NCBI GenBank assembly: GCA_036873135.1
Contig: JAPTYO010000022.1
Coordinates: forward strand, 3,468,979-3,532,978
Source: Clarkia xantiana subsp. parviflora
Lineage: Eukaryota > Streptophyta > Magnoliopsida > Myrtales > Onagraceae
Direction of reading: 5' to 3'
Length of the DNA stretch: 64,000 nt
Part shown: piece after piece, positions 10,955-24,088 of the stretch
Layout of the letters: the number at the start of each line of letters is the position of its first letter
Position numbering within the stretch: the stretch's first letter is position 1
Notes under the pieces: generated by a model
What the model saw: the letters and a program-made list of their open reading frames with translations, nothing else
What the model was told of the DNA's origin: nothing
Databases searched by the model: none
Position numbers and translations under genes: made by a program

Positions 10955-11569
10955 TGTTGGATATCTGTCCAATTCAGGTTCATATTTACGTTTCGGACCT
11001 CGCAAACACGCTAGAACCACAAAAAGGATCTTACCGCAGTCACCCCAGGTTAAAACGGTCCGGATGCGCGTCGCACCCGGACCGGGGACCTCCGGATTTC
11101 CATAAGGCAATCCGAGGGTCCGGATTACCGACTAATATTGCGTGTTTACTCCTGTTTTTTACCAAGTATGAGAAGTTAGTACGCATATAGCCAACCTCGA
11201 TGTCGGTAAGCGTTTTCCTGTAAACCGACATCAAACTAGGCACAGTTCTCAGGTTTCCTATAAATAGGGGCCTAGATCTCCCATTTTAAAAGGTTAACTC
11301 AAAACGATGGAGAATTGGCTATTTGTACTCTGACCTCTCTCTAAACTTTCTATCTCTAAAATACTGACTTTAGCATCGGAGAGGGCACAACCAGCACCAA
11401 CCCCCCCTCTCCATGTTGGTTATCGCCCGCTCTGCAGAACCCGGCGTTTAGAAGATTGAGACAGAGATCGAAGATAGTTCGGGGTTCAAGTTAGAAGCCA
11501 AAAGTTAGTTCGTGGATCGAGGTCCCTGAAAAGAAGTTCGAGATATCCCAAGCGGAAACGATCTCAACA
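10955..11569 (+). repeat. 5' LTR of element 3 (615 bp)
   Basis: It is bounded by TGTTGG and CTCAACA. The TATA box TATAAATAGGGG is at 11259-11270. The leader box TAGCATCGGAGAGGGC is at 11371-11386, followed by a seven-pair stem AACCAGC/GTTGGTT (with a G-U) around a C-rich loop and CGCCCGCTCTGCAG. Compared with the 3' LTR it has an extra block of about 30 bases near 11100-11130 and only 7 Cs in the loop. Confidence 0.92.
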
Positions 11570-13686
11570 CTTGGTGTCGTCAGCGTGATTCGAGCAAGAA
11601 GCCGTTCCATACCGCAGGCTATGACAGGCAGACGTACGAAGAAGGCGAGGGCAGACAAGCCGAAGCGGACGAGAAACCAACAAGGGCTTTCTCACATTCC
11701 AGATGCAGATTCTTCCGCCTCCTCCATGTCAACCGCAAATGCGCCTTCTGCGCAGCATGGTCCCGACGTCCAGAACGAGGTACAAGTGCACGAGTTCGAG
11801 CAAAGGACGGAAAGGAACGAAGAGTTCCCATACGGGATGCCAGCTGACGGAGTGCAGCAGCAAACAAGAGGCGCATGCAACCTGTCACCAGTCACACTAG
11901 CCATGATGGATGCGCTTGAAGAACTTATCGCATTCAGGGAGACTCTAAAGAATCAAGGATACGCCGTATCCTCCATGCCAACAAGCAGTGTGCCTTTCCG
12001 CACAGCATGGCCTTGAAGTCAAGGGTACGATGTACATTGTATCCTATTCGGAAAAGATGGCAAACGTACATGTGATCCATGAAGACTTTGATGCTGGAGG
12101 CGAGAAGTCGTATGAGCAAGCAGGATACTTTGCAAAGACAATGCACAAGTCCCAGGATGCCAACATGCAGTATGCTGACATGAAGTATGCTGACATGAAG
12201 GATGCCGTCATAAAGGATGCTGCCATAAAAGATGTCATTGGTGTCTCATCAAAGGACAAAGAGCAAAATGTGCACCACGATGCCTTGGTCATAACCACGC
12301 AGAAGTCGACAAGAAGTCAACTTGGATCCTCCCACATTCATGTTGCCACATCCAAGGCCTTCTTCATGCCAACAAGAAGTGCGCCCTTCGCACAGTATGA
12401 CCAAGGAGTCCACAATGCAAATCACGTTACAACCCCGCTGGGATTTGAGCCTAAGAAGCATATCAATGAAGAGTTTCCATGCGGGATGCCAGGAGTCCCC
12501 CAATATGAAGGTGTCAATCCGCCACCACTTGTCACTCCTACCATGATGGCCGCGCTCGAAAAGCTGCTTGCATTCCGAAGGATGCAAAGGAACCAAGGAT
12601 ATGCCCCGCCACCACCACCTCCGCCTCCAAACAACGGACAAACCGAGGGGAAAAGAGCAATGTCCCGAAACACAAGTCATCAAGACATACCGCACCAAAG
12701 AGTAGAGGCAATTCACGGAAAGTACCTTCCAGTACCGACAAACAAGGCAAAGAGTTGCGTGCTCATACAATCCGTATATGATAACACAACACCAAGAAGG
12801 GACATGGAGACAACCTCCAACCTCTCGCTCAAAAAGGCACAAAGGAAGGTTCCTCCATGATGACAAGCCAAGACGACGCAGACATCCGTCACAAGGAGGG
12901 ATGGAGAAAACTTGTTGATGACGATGATGTCCCAATCGCAGGACTTACAACAAGAACCTTGAAGGCAATAATCGAGGAAAATATGGACGCTTCCTGGAAA
13001 AAGAGACAACAAAAACAAAAGAGGCCATTTCAGTCGGACATCCAAAGGCTCAAAGAGACCAATCTCGCCAAATGTGTTCCATTGAACACACCTCTGTCTG
13101 TCATCTTGAAAGAAATGAAAGAGACCCAGCCGTGGAAAAAGCCCTCTAAATTCCGCAAGGGCCCATTGGGAAAAGATGAAAGCAAATGGTGTGAAAATCA
13201 CGAAGTGTTGGCCATGAGACGGACAGCTGTGTCAGCTTAAGATTCCATTTAAACAGCTTCATCTTAAAAGGAGAAATTAAGAAGTATGTCGACCAAAGCA
13301 ATAAGCATCAAAAGAAGTCTCTTGTGGAGTCTTCAGGAAAAGGCAAAGGAAAAGAAAAGGCGAATGATAATCCACCTCTCGCGAAGCGTGGGAAAAACAA
13401 CGTCATTCACGAAACCAATTATGACGACTTCTACAGTCCTTGGAGCACGAAGGTGGAAGAAACAAATGTCAAACTCCCGAAAAACAAGTTTCCCCGTCAA
13501 CTTGAGCCAATGACTGCCTTCCTTGGCAAGAACGTTGAAGAACGATGCAAGCACCATAAAACTGGGGGGCATAACACCAACATTTGTTCATCCCCAAGGG
13601 TGGAGATTGAAGAGCTTAATACGCTAGATGCACTGAGGAACTATGTGGCACGTGGCAGAATCAACTTGCCGACAAGTCACCTATGA
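11570..13686 (+). pseudogene. Element 3 gag-like remnant
   Basis: Four overlapping open stretches (11585-12016, 11988-12860, 12857-13240, 13324-13686) follow the primer site. A duplicated module (MMDALEELIAFRETLKNQGY and MMAALEKLLAFRRMQRNQGY) shows internal duplication, and related residues (MNALDELLAYRDTLRN) occur in element 5. Near 12160-12235 short repeats encode ADMK/KDA units. Later come NTPLSVILKEMK, KWCENHEV and CKHHKTGGHNTNIC, the last resembling the C..H..GH....C nucleocapsid motif of Tat-type gag proteins. Frame changes and stops make it non-functional as one protein. The assignment rests on these motifs and on the position after the primer site. Confidence 0.65.
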
Positions 13687-16600
13687 AGACGTCAAACACA
13701 TTATCAATCCCTTTATCTCTATTTTTACATATCTACTTTAAGTCTTTTTAGATTAATTACAACTTATGCTTATTAGCCTTAATACTTTTCAAAAAGAGCG
13801 ATCAGTTGACGCCTTCCAGTAATCCGTTGTATGAACTCCAAAATATCTAATAAAGGTTAAATCTACTTTCGTAGGTACCGTATTGCATTATGCTCATTAC
13901 TTTGGAATAAAACCAAAAGCAACGCACATATTAATCCCGTCAACAACACAAGCTATCGCACTAGGAACAACAAACGGCTTAGGCCATATAACACCCATAT
14001 GTCTGTTATCAACACCAAGCATCGCCCTCAAAAGACGATATCTCCTACTTAAAACAAGGTCCAGGTAACACGCGTTATTGCCAAAGGTAAACTCAGGTAT
14101 GAGATAACAACTTCACAACAGCACTATTATGAATAAAGCAGACCACTCAAGTAGGACAACTACTCAGGGTAGCTTGGTTTAGTCAAAACAGAATCCAAGC
14201 TGAACGGAACAGACTAGTCGCGAATAGTCTGATCCAGTCATATTGGCATTACAAGCGATAGAGCCATATGAGGAGATTTATAACTCCATTTTATTCCATA
14301 ACCAATATATACCTCAAAATATTGCGACTAATTTAAGACAGGTTATATGTACATCCAAGAGATATCTCACTGACACATCTTATCTGGAGAACAACACTAG
14401 GAGGAGCTGTATGCAACACTCGCTGGAATTCTCGACCTATGGACATTCTACTTAGGCATCTAAGCCAAGTAGTGGTCGTGTATATATCATTTGCATCACC
14501 ACAACAAGTCTCCAAGTTAATTATAACTCGCGGCATCTCAGCGAACATTCTACTCAAACATCAGCTCTTCCCTTGGAAATGATACAAATCAACGATCATA
14601 TATATGTAAGTGTATCATACTAAGGAAGCATCGACGTGTATCGACTAAAGGATGCATACAGCAATGCATAGTCTCTCTTTGTACGTACATATTCACAAGC
14701 ACATACAGTGGGTAGTACTTGAAAAGCATCGCTCCCGACATGTCTGCACCTATGACATCTACACTAAGGGAAGTTTTCTACACAATGAAGGGATCCTCGT
14801 ATCAGATTCCTTTACTCTATTTATTTTATGCATTAGTTAAAAAGAACTTCATAACTCCATATTTTTACAAACTTACAAAGATTGCAACTATCTGACAAAG
14901 TGTAACCCTGTTCGTAGGTACATACTACGCTATGATTACTACATTGGAATCGCGCCAGGTAGCAACCTATGCGCATAATATCTACTTCAACAATACAAGC
15001 TAAACACTATGTGTAACGAGGAACTTATGGCATACAACGCCAACATATCTATTATCTACACCAACAAGAAGTTTATTTCTCCATCTATAACGGCGTCTAT
15101 ATCAAGAAGATGCCGGCAACACAAAGCCATCGCGCTATGTGCACAGTCAACTTATATGTGGCGATGACAACTTGTGGGTTATCTACAAAAGGGACTTATA
15201 AAATTCTCTACTCAAAGTGCGGCTATTCCAAAGGCGTCAACAACAAGTAATATCTTGGATAAACACCAAGATTCACTATCAAAAAGAAGCATGCTGCGAT
15301 ATCTTCTTTGTAAGGGCAAACCCCATGCTTACTTCTAAAAAATGGCATGCTGTGAAATGCTCTTAGAAGCAAATCCTCATGTTCATAGCCATTCCCTACA
15401 TACAAACCAGGATGCAGCACTTAGATGGGACTGATCACCCCATCGTGGCGGAAGTCCTCTTGTTAGACGACAACCCCACATATCTACAAAGTATGTATAT
15501 CCCTCTTAAGGGTTCATACGCCATGAAGATACATTCCTTGTTAGGATGGCTTCATGTACACTCAAACTATACATATCCTCTTAAGGATGCAGACATGAAG
15601 AAGACATGTACCTTAAGTGGGCAGGCTTCATTCAAAAACGCTAGCAGGAGCGCACCCTGTTTGAAAAACTCACCAAACTTACAAGTCGAGTCTTGTACAA
15701 CGTCGCCTTAGAGTGGAACTAAGAGACGGTATAAACTTAAGTCTTGCTTCGTCAAGACGACTCTGCTACATGTCAAGTGCCAAGTACATTACTACATGCA
15801 ATGCTATAAGTACCTAGTGTACGCATCTTGTCATGCCTTGGAATCTAACCAATAGGAGCGCTCATAACACTCAACAATGCGCGACATACAGTCGCAACTA
15901 CGGACATCATGCTCATTATCTAAGGATATATATCTTATCCTACAAGTCTAATACATACGGACAGTGAAGATAACTCAAGGGTTCAACATGCTGGAAGCAG
16001 ACAACTTAATACCTACCAGGAGTGCGACATAACTCTTCAACATGGGCGCAACAAGCAGCAATGCATGCATCAAAATCAGCCATCTTCAAGTTCAAGTTTC
16101 AAGTGTGAAGAAGCAAACAACGCTTATCTCAATGGGAGGAACGCTCCTCCTTGGGCCGGTCCCTCGACCGGGGGGCAGAAGGCGCCACCGCACGACCCTC
16201 AACTCTATTCCCTTTATCGCAAGAAGGAGTTGGCACGGTCGCACTCGGCATAGAGAACTAAGAATCGCTCGAGGAACGCGCCCCTGCGACGGATCTTTTG
16301 AATTGTGCTAAAGCCAGAAATTGCAACCATGCGTTCAGTCGCATGTACGGAGCAACTTGCAAACAAAAGCAACATGAAAGCAACAACTTGAAAAATTAAC
16401 AAGTTCAAAGAAGATACAAGGAGGTGCCTTACTCACAAGTTCTTTACTGCAACCATGTATAGAGACTCCGGAGTAGCGGGGGCAATAGTGCGGACATCCT
16501 TTCCAATAAGTGGGTTACCACGTACATCGGTTGTCTGCAAAGATGAGCTTTCTCCATTAGTCTGACCTACATTGCAGTATGATACAAGTTATAAAGATCA

Positions 16601-17743
16601 TCAACATACCAAATCTTCAGAAGGAAGTATATGTATACCGACATCAATTAATCAAGTAAAGACGTCAACATCTACACTTGGTGCATTGTTTAGCTACTCA
16701 ACCATGTCGACATCCGGACATAGAGTTACTCCCAGAATGGGAATAGTGGACTTACTCATGACAACAAGGACGAGATATTTTCTAAGTGTTTTACCATGAC
16801 AACCGATGACATGCACCATATCTCTACATCAAGTCTATGGATACAGCGCGCATAGCAATGGATATAGAAAAGATTCTAAGCGTGGGGGCAAGTTCACGCA
16901 TACAAGCGTGTACATACGAGCATGTGCATACAGCTGTCGACATATGGCAAGATGTCGAGTATCAAGTGATATGTTCTAAGTATTCCACTATGTCAGCAAT
17001 CGGCACATAACAAGGTGTCGACCATCAAGGAATATTTTCTAAGTGTTTTGCTCAGGATGACAGTCAGCATATTGCAGGTGGTCAGCATGCTAATAAGTGT
17101 CAACATGCTACTACGTGTAAACATACAACAAGCCGTCAGCATACTATCAAATATCTATGTACGACAAGGTGCCGGCATGCAGCAAAATATGGCTGAAATA
17201 TTTTCTAAGTATTTCACTTACGACATGGGACTATATGCAACAAGAAATCAACCGTCAGAAAATATTGTCTAAGTATTTCCTTGATGTCAACAATCAACAA
17301 GCGGCATTGAATCAACTATCTAGGAGCATTCTCCAAGTATACTAGCATGATGACGGATAACATACATCAAGTAGCAAGCATCAACTACTACGAAATATTT
17401 TCTAAGTGTTTCTATGCCGACGGTCGACAAGAATCATATGACTACATCAATGGTAACAAGCACTAGATTTTATTGAAATATTTTATAAGTGTTTTAGCAT
17501 GCTTGCAGACAGGGACCAATGATCAATACATGATGCTCAACGCACATTGCCTAAGGCATCACTACCAACACACAACCATTGACGACCACGTACGAACAAC
17601 TACCGATAGTCAACATCGAGCATGCTAAAGCAACGGCTGAGGCACGGAACAACATGTCGGCAATGAATGCTATGCATAAGGGAAGTATAACAATTCATTT
17701 CCACTTTTCTAAAATTTTCAGCACTTAGAAAAAATATGGCCGA
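13687..17743 (+). other. Element 3 long non-coding internal region with recurring motif
   Basis: No credible coding sequence was found. From 16777 to 17500 the word AAATATTTTCTAAGTGTTT or close variants recurs about eight times at irregular spacing (near 16778, 16972, 17029, 17198, 17258, 17394 and 17484). It is usually followed by TNNCATG or GACGG and separated by text rich in CATGC, GTCAGCAT and GTCGACAT. A C/G-rich spot at 16150-16190 reads CCTCGACCGGGGGGC and resembles a spot in element 5 near 48530. Confidence 0.6.
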
Positions 17744-18441
17744 TGATGGGTTCCACTATGACCGTTAGACCCTTTAACGGCGAGGAAACGGCGAATAGGC
17801 CCGCTGGGCCTTAAAATGGAGGTCAAGAAGACCAAAGTGAAGGGTCCCGACAGAGGGAGTCCCGATGATGAAAGGTCTCGACAGAGTCGGTCCCGATAGG
17901 TGAGCTGGAATCTCCCGATGAGAAGCCTTTAAGTAGGCCCCGATGATGAATCCCTGAGAATGATTGGCCCTGTCACGATGAAGAGGGGCCCCGAGCGGTG
18001 ACACAACGAGATAACTCTATAGTCCCCGATATTAGTCGGGACTTGCTATCAGAGGATGAGTCCGAGATACGCGGGGCGTGGCCGAGATACGCGGAGCGTG
18101 GCCGAGATACGCGGGGCGTGGCCGAGATAAGCGAGATCATGGCCTAGATAGGCGGGATCGTGCCCGAGATACGCGGAATACGGGCTAACCACCCCAACGG
18201 TTCACCAGGTAACTGAGGTACCTCTCCGCCTATAAAAGGGCAGAGGTGACCTCAGAGCACATTACGTTTTGATATACGATACTTGAGATTACTGCTTGCC
18301 AGTCCACACGAGATACTCATTTAAGCATCGGAGAGGGATTCTAGGTCACCGCCCGGTCTATCCCCTCTTGCAGGATTACGTGGAGCGAAGGAGCTACGAT
18401 CGCCGTCAAAGATCGTGCCGGAGTTCTACCGTGATCCAGCA
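17744..18441 (+). repeat. 5' LTR of element 2 (698 bp)
   Basis: It begins TGATGGGTTCC and ends CCAGCA. U3 has tandem 20-bp units with core GAGATACGCGGNGCGTGGCC (18063-18130), then degenerate units to 18182. The TATA box TATAAAAGGG is at 18231-18240. The leader box AAGCATCGGAGAGGGAT is at 18323-18339, with a hairpin (stem weakened by one mismatch) and CCCCTCTTGCAGG to 18374. Confidence 0.96.
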
Positions 18442-18459
18442 TTGGCGCCGTCTGTGGGA
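18442..18459 (+). other. tRNA primer-binding site of element 2
   Basis: TTGGCGCCGTCTGTGGGA directly follows the LTR end and is identical to the sites of elements 1 and 5 over 17 bases. Confidence 0.88.
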
Positions 18460-18477
18460 ACGTAACAAAAGGCTGAT

Positions 18478-19943
18478 ATGCCTTCTACTCGTTCAATGGT
18501 GGCTGGCAAGCAAAGAAGACAAGGACAATCTGGTGGTTCCCGTCATCCTGCTGCGACGACTCTGAATTCACCACCAGAGCATGCTGAAGACCAGAATCTC
18601 CCCGTGGAGGTCTCCCAGACAGGGGGGCATAATGAAGGTCCTGAATATGCTGCTGTTCAACACCAGGGGAATAGGGAGCAGGAGGCTCCTCCAGCCGCGG
18701 ACCTGACGAGGGCTGTGGCGGAGGCCATGCCAATGTTTTTGGCAGCTGTGGAGGCCCTCTTATATCGGAGAGAGGCTGCGAGGAGGCAAGAGGAGATGCC
18801 TCCGCTAGAAGAGGAAGCGCCCCCGCCAGCAGAGGTTCAGAATATTCGGGAGGTTCAGCCCCGAAACCTGGGCAGGAGTAGGGAGTCCACCCAACCAGAA
18901 CGATTTGTGGTCGATGGACCAGGACCAGTGCAGAACAGGACCATTCCCCTTAATGGTCCCATCACCCCCGATTAGGTGGTGAAGATCGTGAACATCTGCA
19001 TGGGAGAGCAGAAGCCGCTGGTGTCGGAGCTGAGGAATCGATCCACCCATCCCTTCGTTCCTCAACTCATAGACACCCTTGCCCCGCCAGGGCTGGGTAT
19101 CCCCACGATTAAGGAGTATGATGGCGAGGGAGATCCGGTTCGTCATGTCCAGAAGCACCTCATGGCGTGTCTGGGCAGAGCCCCGAATGAAGATATTATG
19201 TGTACGTTGTTCCTGAACACACTGGGCGAGAGAGCCCTAACCTGGTTCTTCAGTCTGCCCCCAGGATGCATCACCTACTGGGCTGATATGCACGACCGCT
19301 TCATTCAGCAGTACCAGGGTCGCAGACGTCTGCTGAAGAGTGTGAGATCCCTGACCCAGGTGGTACAGAGGCCCGACGAGTCGCTGGCGCACTATTACCA
19401 GCGGTACACTGCCAGCGTGGCGGAGATTGATGAGGAGATTTCGGAAGGTGAAACCATCTGTACCTTCATTCGGAACCTTACAGCCCCCTACGGTTCCGAC
19501 TTGATGCACATCGTGGCTGAGAAGGCTGTGTGGAATATGGAGGCACTACAGAAGAGGGTGAAGCGGCAAATCGATGTCCAGGAATCGAAGATAGCCGCTG
19601 GAGAGCTTGAGCCCCCGAAGTCGAATAAGGGAAAGCAGTCGGTCAAACCCTTAGACGAGCGCAAGTCGAAGGATAAAACCGAGGGCAGTCGGGGTCGAGG
19701 TCGCTCCGATCGGAGGGATGACAGACGTTCCTCGAAAAACGACAGGCGGGAGGATCATGACATTCCTCTCAATAGCTCTATGGTGAGGTGTTGACGGTCA
19801 TGGAGCGACAGGGTATCTCTAGGTACCCCCCGAAGAAGGAATGAGAGTTTTTGGGATCCCGCACCGACCGCTACTGAAGATTCCATCGTGCGAATGGCCA
19901 CGACACCAATCATTGTCGGGAGCTGAAGAAGGAGACCGAAAAG
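18478..19943 (+). pseudogene. gag: Element 2 gag, with stops and a frameshift
   Basis: It starts MPSTRSMVAG 19 bases after the primer site. The gag core runs from about 18960 (NGPITPD) through DGEGDPVRHVQKHLMACLG and RRRLLKSVRSLTQVVQRPDE to NRGRGRSDRR-like basic residues. Breaks are TAG at 18973-18975 (CAG in element 1), a frameshift after NSSMV near 19785, TGA at about 19841-19843, and TGA at about 19876-19878 inside the nucleocapsid motif (RY-stop-RFHRANGHDTNHCREL). It was a sister of element 1 gag and is now inactive. Confidence 0.9.
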
Positions 19944-22900
19944 TTGATCCAGAAGGGGAAGCTTAAGGAGTTTGTCGGGGAGAAGCGATGTCGATCCCGT
20001 TCTCGATCCCGATCACGGTCCCGATCCCGATTCCGATCCCACGATCGGTCCCCAAAGAAGAAGAGGTCTGACCCGGAGTCTTCTGGTGCTCGTAAGGAGA
20101 AACGGGGCACTATCAATGTGATTCACGGAGGGTTTTCCGCGGGAGGTGATACCTCGTCCTCCCGGGAGGTTTATGCCTCTAGAATTCCCGCTGCTGTGGT
20201 GCTGGGTAAGAGGTCCCGATCCTGGACCCTGAAGGAAGAGATGGTGATCTCCTTTTCGTCGGAGGATCTCGTAGGCGTGGAAACCCCGCACGATGACGCT
20301 TTGGTCATGACCTTGGATGTGGATGGGTACGAGATGAAGCGAATTCTGATCGATGGAGGAAGTTCCTCTGACATTCTGTTCATGGATGCTCTGGAAGCCA
20401 TGGGGAAAACTAAGAAGGACCTGAAGGAGGCGAATTTCCCGATGGTCGGGTTCTCTGGCTTTACCTCCTATCCGCTAGGAATGATCACCTTACCAGTGGA
20501 GTTTGGTAGCGGGTGGAAATCGGAGAGGAGGAACGTGGAATTTGTGGTGGTCGAGTCCGCGGGGTCCTACAACGCGATTATCGGGAGAACTACCATCAAC
20601 CCCCTGATGGCAGTTGCCTCGACTGTTCACCAGAAGATGAAGTTCCCGACCGATCATGGAGTCGGAGAGGTCAAGGGCGACCAGGTGGCTTCCAGGAAAT
20701 GTTATGTTAACGCCACCCGAAGGAGAAGACGGGAGGCTATGACTGTCCTTCAAACAGATACTGATCCCAGAGAAGAGTTTGGGCGTCCCGCCCCCGTAGA
20801 GGACTTAAAGGAGGTCGAGATTGATGGGCCTCAGAGGAAGGTGAAAATTGGGTCTGCTCTGACCGAGGAGACAGCCCGAAAATTGATCGATCTACTGAAA
20901 GAGTTCAATGAGATGTTTGCCTGGTCCCTGAGTGACATGCCAGGAATCAGCCCCGACGTGATCGTGCATGAGTTGAAGATTGATCTCGCGATCAAGCCTA
21001 TCGCACAGAAAAGGCGTCCGATGGGCACAGACAAGAGGATTGCAATCCAGCAGGAGGTGGGCAGGTTGCTCGATGCTGGGTTTATTAAGGAATTCTGATT
21101 CCAGACTTGGGTTGCTAACCCGGTGCTGGTGAAGAGGAGCAATGGGAAATGGCGGATGTGCGTTGATTTCCGCGATCTGAATAAGGCTTGCCCGAAGGAT
21201 TGTTACTCGCTCCCGAGAATCGACCAGCTGGTGGATGCCACGTCAGGGCATGAGCTGTTGAGCTTCATGGATGCGTACTCGGGCTATAACCAGATCAAGA
21301 TTGCTAAGGAAGACGCTCCTCACACAGCATTTTATGCAGACAGTGACATCTATCACTACGATGTCATGCCTTTCGGGTTGATCAATGCCGGGGCAACCTA
21401 CCAGCGGATGGTGAACAAGCTGTTTGGAGATATGCTGGGGAAAACCATGGAGGCTTACGTGGACGATATGCTGGTGAAGTCCCGACAAGCTGAGGATCAT
21501 GTGCACAACCTAGCCACAGCGTTTGAGCGGATGAGGCTTCATCAGGTTTGCTTGAACCCGACAAAATGCGCCTTCGAAGTCCACTCGGGGAAGTTTCTGG
21601 GCTTTATGGTGAGTCTCAGAGGAATTGAGGTGAACCCCGAGAAGCTGAGAGCGATTGAGGAGATACAGTCTCCGATAAACCATCGAGAGGTGCAAGTGCT
21701 GAATAGTCGACTAGCTGCAATGAATCGCTTCCTGTCCAAGGCAAGTGACCGGTCAATACCATTTTTTGAAGTCCTGAGGGCCAACAAGAAGTTCGAATGG
21801 ACCACAAAGTGTGAAGAAGCGTTCCAGGAACTCAAGCAGCACCTTCGCACCCTCCCGCCGTTGGCGAAACCGGTTCCAGGCGAGCCGCTCTACCTTTATT
21901 TGGCTGTTACTGAATTTGCCATTAGCTCTGTGTTAGTGAAGGTTGTCGAGGGTAATCAAGTCCCCGTCTATTATGTAAGCAAGGCGTTTGCCAAGTCTGA
22001 ATTGAATTATCCTGCCGTTGAGAAGTATCTCTTTGCGTTGATCATAACTACTCGGAAGCTGAGGCCTTATTTCCATGCACACGAGATTACTGTGTTGACG
22101 AACCAGCCTCTGAAGCATTTTTTGAACCGACCGGATGCGTCGGGGAGATTAGTGAAATGGGCAGTCGAGCTTAGTGAGTTTCGCATACACTTTGCTCCGA
22201 GAACGGCTATTAAGGGCCAGGCATTGGCGGATTTCATAGCAGAGTCTACAGCCCCCGATCTGGAAGAAGCGGGCCATGTAGAGGGGGCAACTATGGAGGT
22301 CCCAATGGCAGAACAACCAGAGATGGCAGAGCAATCAGAACAGCCAAACGAGGAAAATACCTGGGAGATGTACACGGATGGCTCCTCGAGTTCAGATGGA
22401 TCAGGAGCAGGGTTTGTATTAATACCACCAGGCGGAGGTGAGCCGCTTCGATATGCTTTGGCCTTAACGTTTAGGGCCACGAACAACGAAGCTGAGTACG
22501 AGGCTCTTATCACGGGTCTGAAAATTGCCAAAGGTACGGGAGTTGCTCACTTGAGAGTAAAGTGTGACGCGGCCCTGATTGTGAACCAGGTTCAAGGGCG
22601 ATACGAGGCGAAGAGCCCGATAATGAGGAAGTACCTTCGCGAGGTGCAAATCTTGAAGGAGAGCTTTAAAAGCTTCGACATCGAGGCGATCCCAAGGGAG
22701 GAAAACGAGGAGGCAGATGCCTTTAGTAAATTTGCCCTGGGGGCACCCTTGGAGGAAAATCGGATGGTGCACTTCTTGGAGAAGGTGATCTTGTCGACCA
22801 CCGACCCGACACAGGTGTGTGCTATTGAGGCAAGACCGGAGGAGGAGCTCACTTGGATGACCCCGATAATCGCGTACCTGACTACGGGGGCAGTCCCCGA

Positions 22901-24088
22901 TGATCAAGTAGTAGCTGACAGGATACGTCGGATCACTGTTAACTACGTGATGCTGGACGATCAGCTATACAAGAAGGGCTGGTTCTCGACTCCGTACTTG
23001 AAGTGTGTGGCTGAGCTCGACACAAGTCGAATCCCGAAGGAGGTGCATGAAGGGGTCGCGGCTTGTCATGAAGGGGCCCGGTCCATTATGAGGAAAGTGC
23101 TGAACTTGGGCTATTATTGGCCTACGATGAGCAAGGAGGCGACGGCGTTGGTCCGATCCTGTGACGCGTGCCAAAGGTACGCCCCGAGTATTGTGGTTCG
23201 GCTGCTAATCTGACACCCATCAAGAGCGCTATGCCCTTCTCGCAGTGGGGCATCGACTTGGTGGGACATCTTCCGCAAGTACAAGGTCAGTGTAAATATT
23301 TTCTTGTAGCTATCGATTATTTTTCGAAATGGATAGAGACAAAGGCGTTGGCCAGGACGACGGTGAACCTGATCGTAAAGTTCCTCCAGACCCATATTGT
23401 ATCCAGATACGGGATTCCTAAGGTGGTGATCAGCGACAATGGTCCACCGTTTAACGGTACTCAGGTGAAGGAATATCTGGAGGAGTTGAACATCGAGCAT
23501 CGGACAGCCTCTGTCCGCCATGCTCAGACTAATGGTCAGGTGGAATCGGCCAACAAAATCGTGATGGATGGCCTGAAGAAAAGGGTCTATGCCTTGAAGG
23601 GAAAATGGCTGAACGAGCTGGAAAACGTACTTTGGGCCGTCAGAACGACACCCAAACGATCAACTGGGGAGACTCTGTTTGGCCTTGTTTATGGCACGGA
23701 GGTTGTTGCTCCCGTGGAGGTAGCTGTGGCGTCCCATCGGATGAGATATTACGAGCCTTTGACGAATTATGAGATGAGACGTCTGGATTTGGACCTGCTC
23801 GAAGAGAAGAGGCGGGAAGCCGAAGAAGTCCAGGCTCGAATGCGTTTGGCGACGGCCAGGTATTACAATCGACGAGTTAAGTCCCGACAATTCTTCGTCG
23901 GGGAGCTGGTTTGGCGTCGCAACGAGTTTACCCTTTTGGATCGAATCAGCAAGATGTCACCAAAATGGGAAGGACCTTACAAGGTCGTGGGGATGCCAGC
24001 TCCAAATGCGTACAAGTTGGAAGACCTCGATGGCAGAACATTGAAGCATTCTTTTAGTGGCGAACACTTGAAGAAACACCATGCTTGA
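19944..24088 (+). pseudogene. pol: Element 2 pol: PR, RT, RNase H, integrase
   Basis: An RS-repeat tract at about 19990-20050 precedes the protease, with DGGSSSDILF near 20355. RT runs from about 21100 to 21850 and keeps the YVDD box (21457-21468) that element 1 has lost. RNase H starts MYTDGSSSSDGSGAGF near 22370. Integrase has HEGVAACHEGARS and CDACQRYA, then WGIDLVGH, ISDNGPPF and QVESANK, and ends FSGEHLKKHHA at 24088. Breaks: TGA at 21096-21098, where element 1 has CGA, and a 1-base deletion near 23197 in the linker after the zinc region. Otherwise the frame is open, so decay is recent. Confidence 0.94.
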
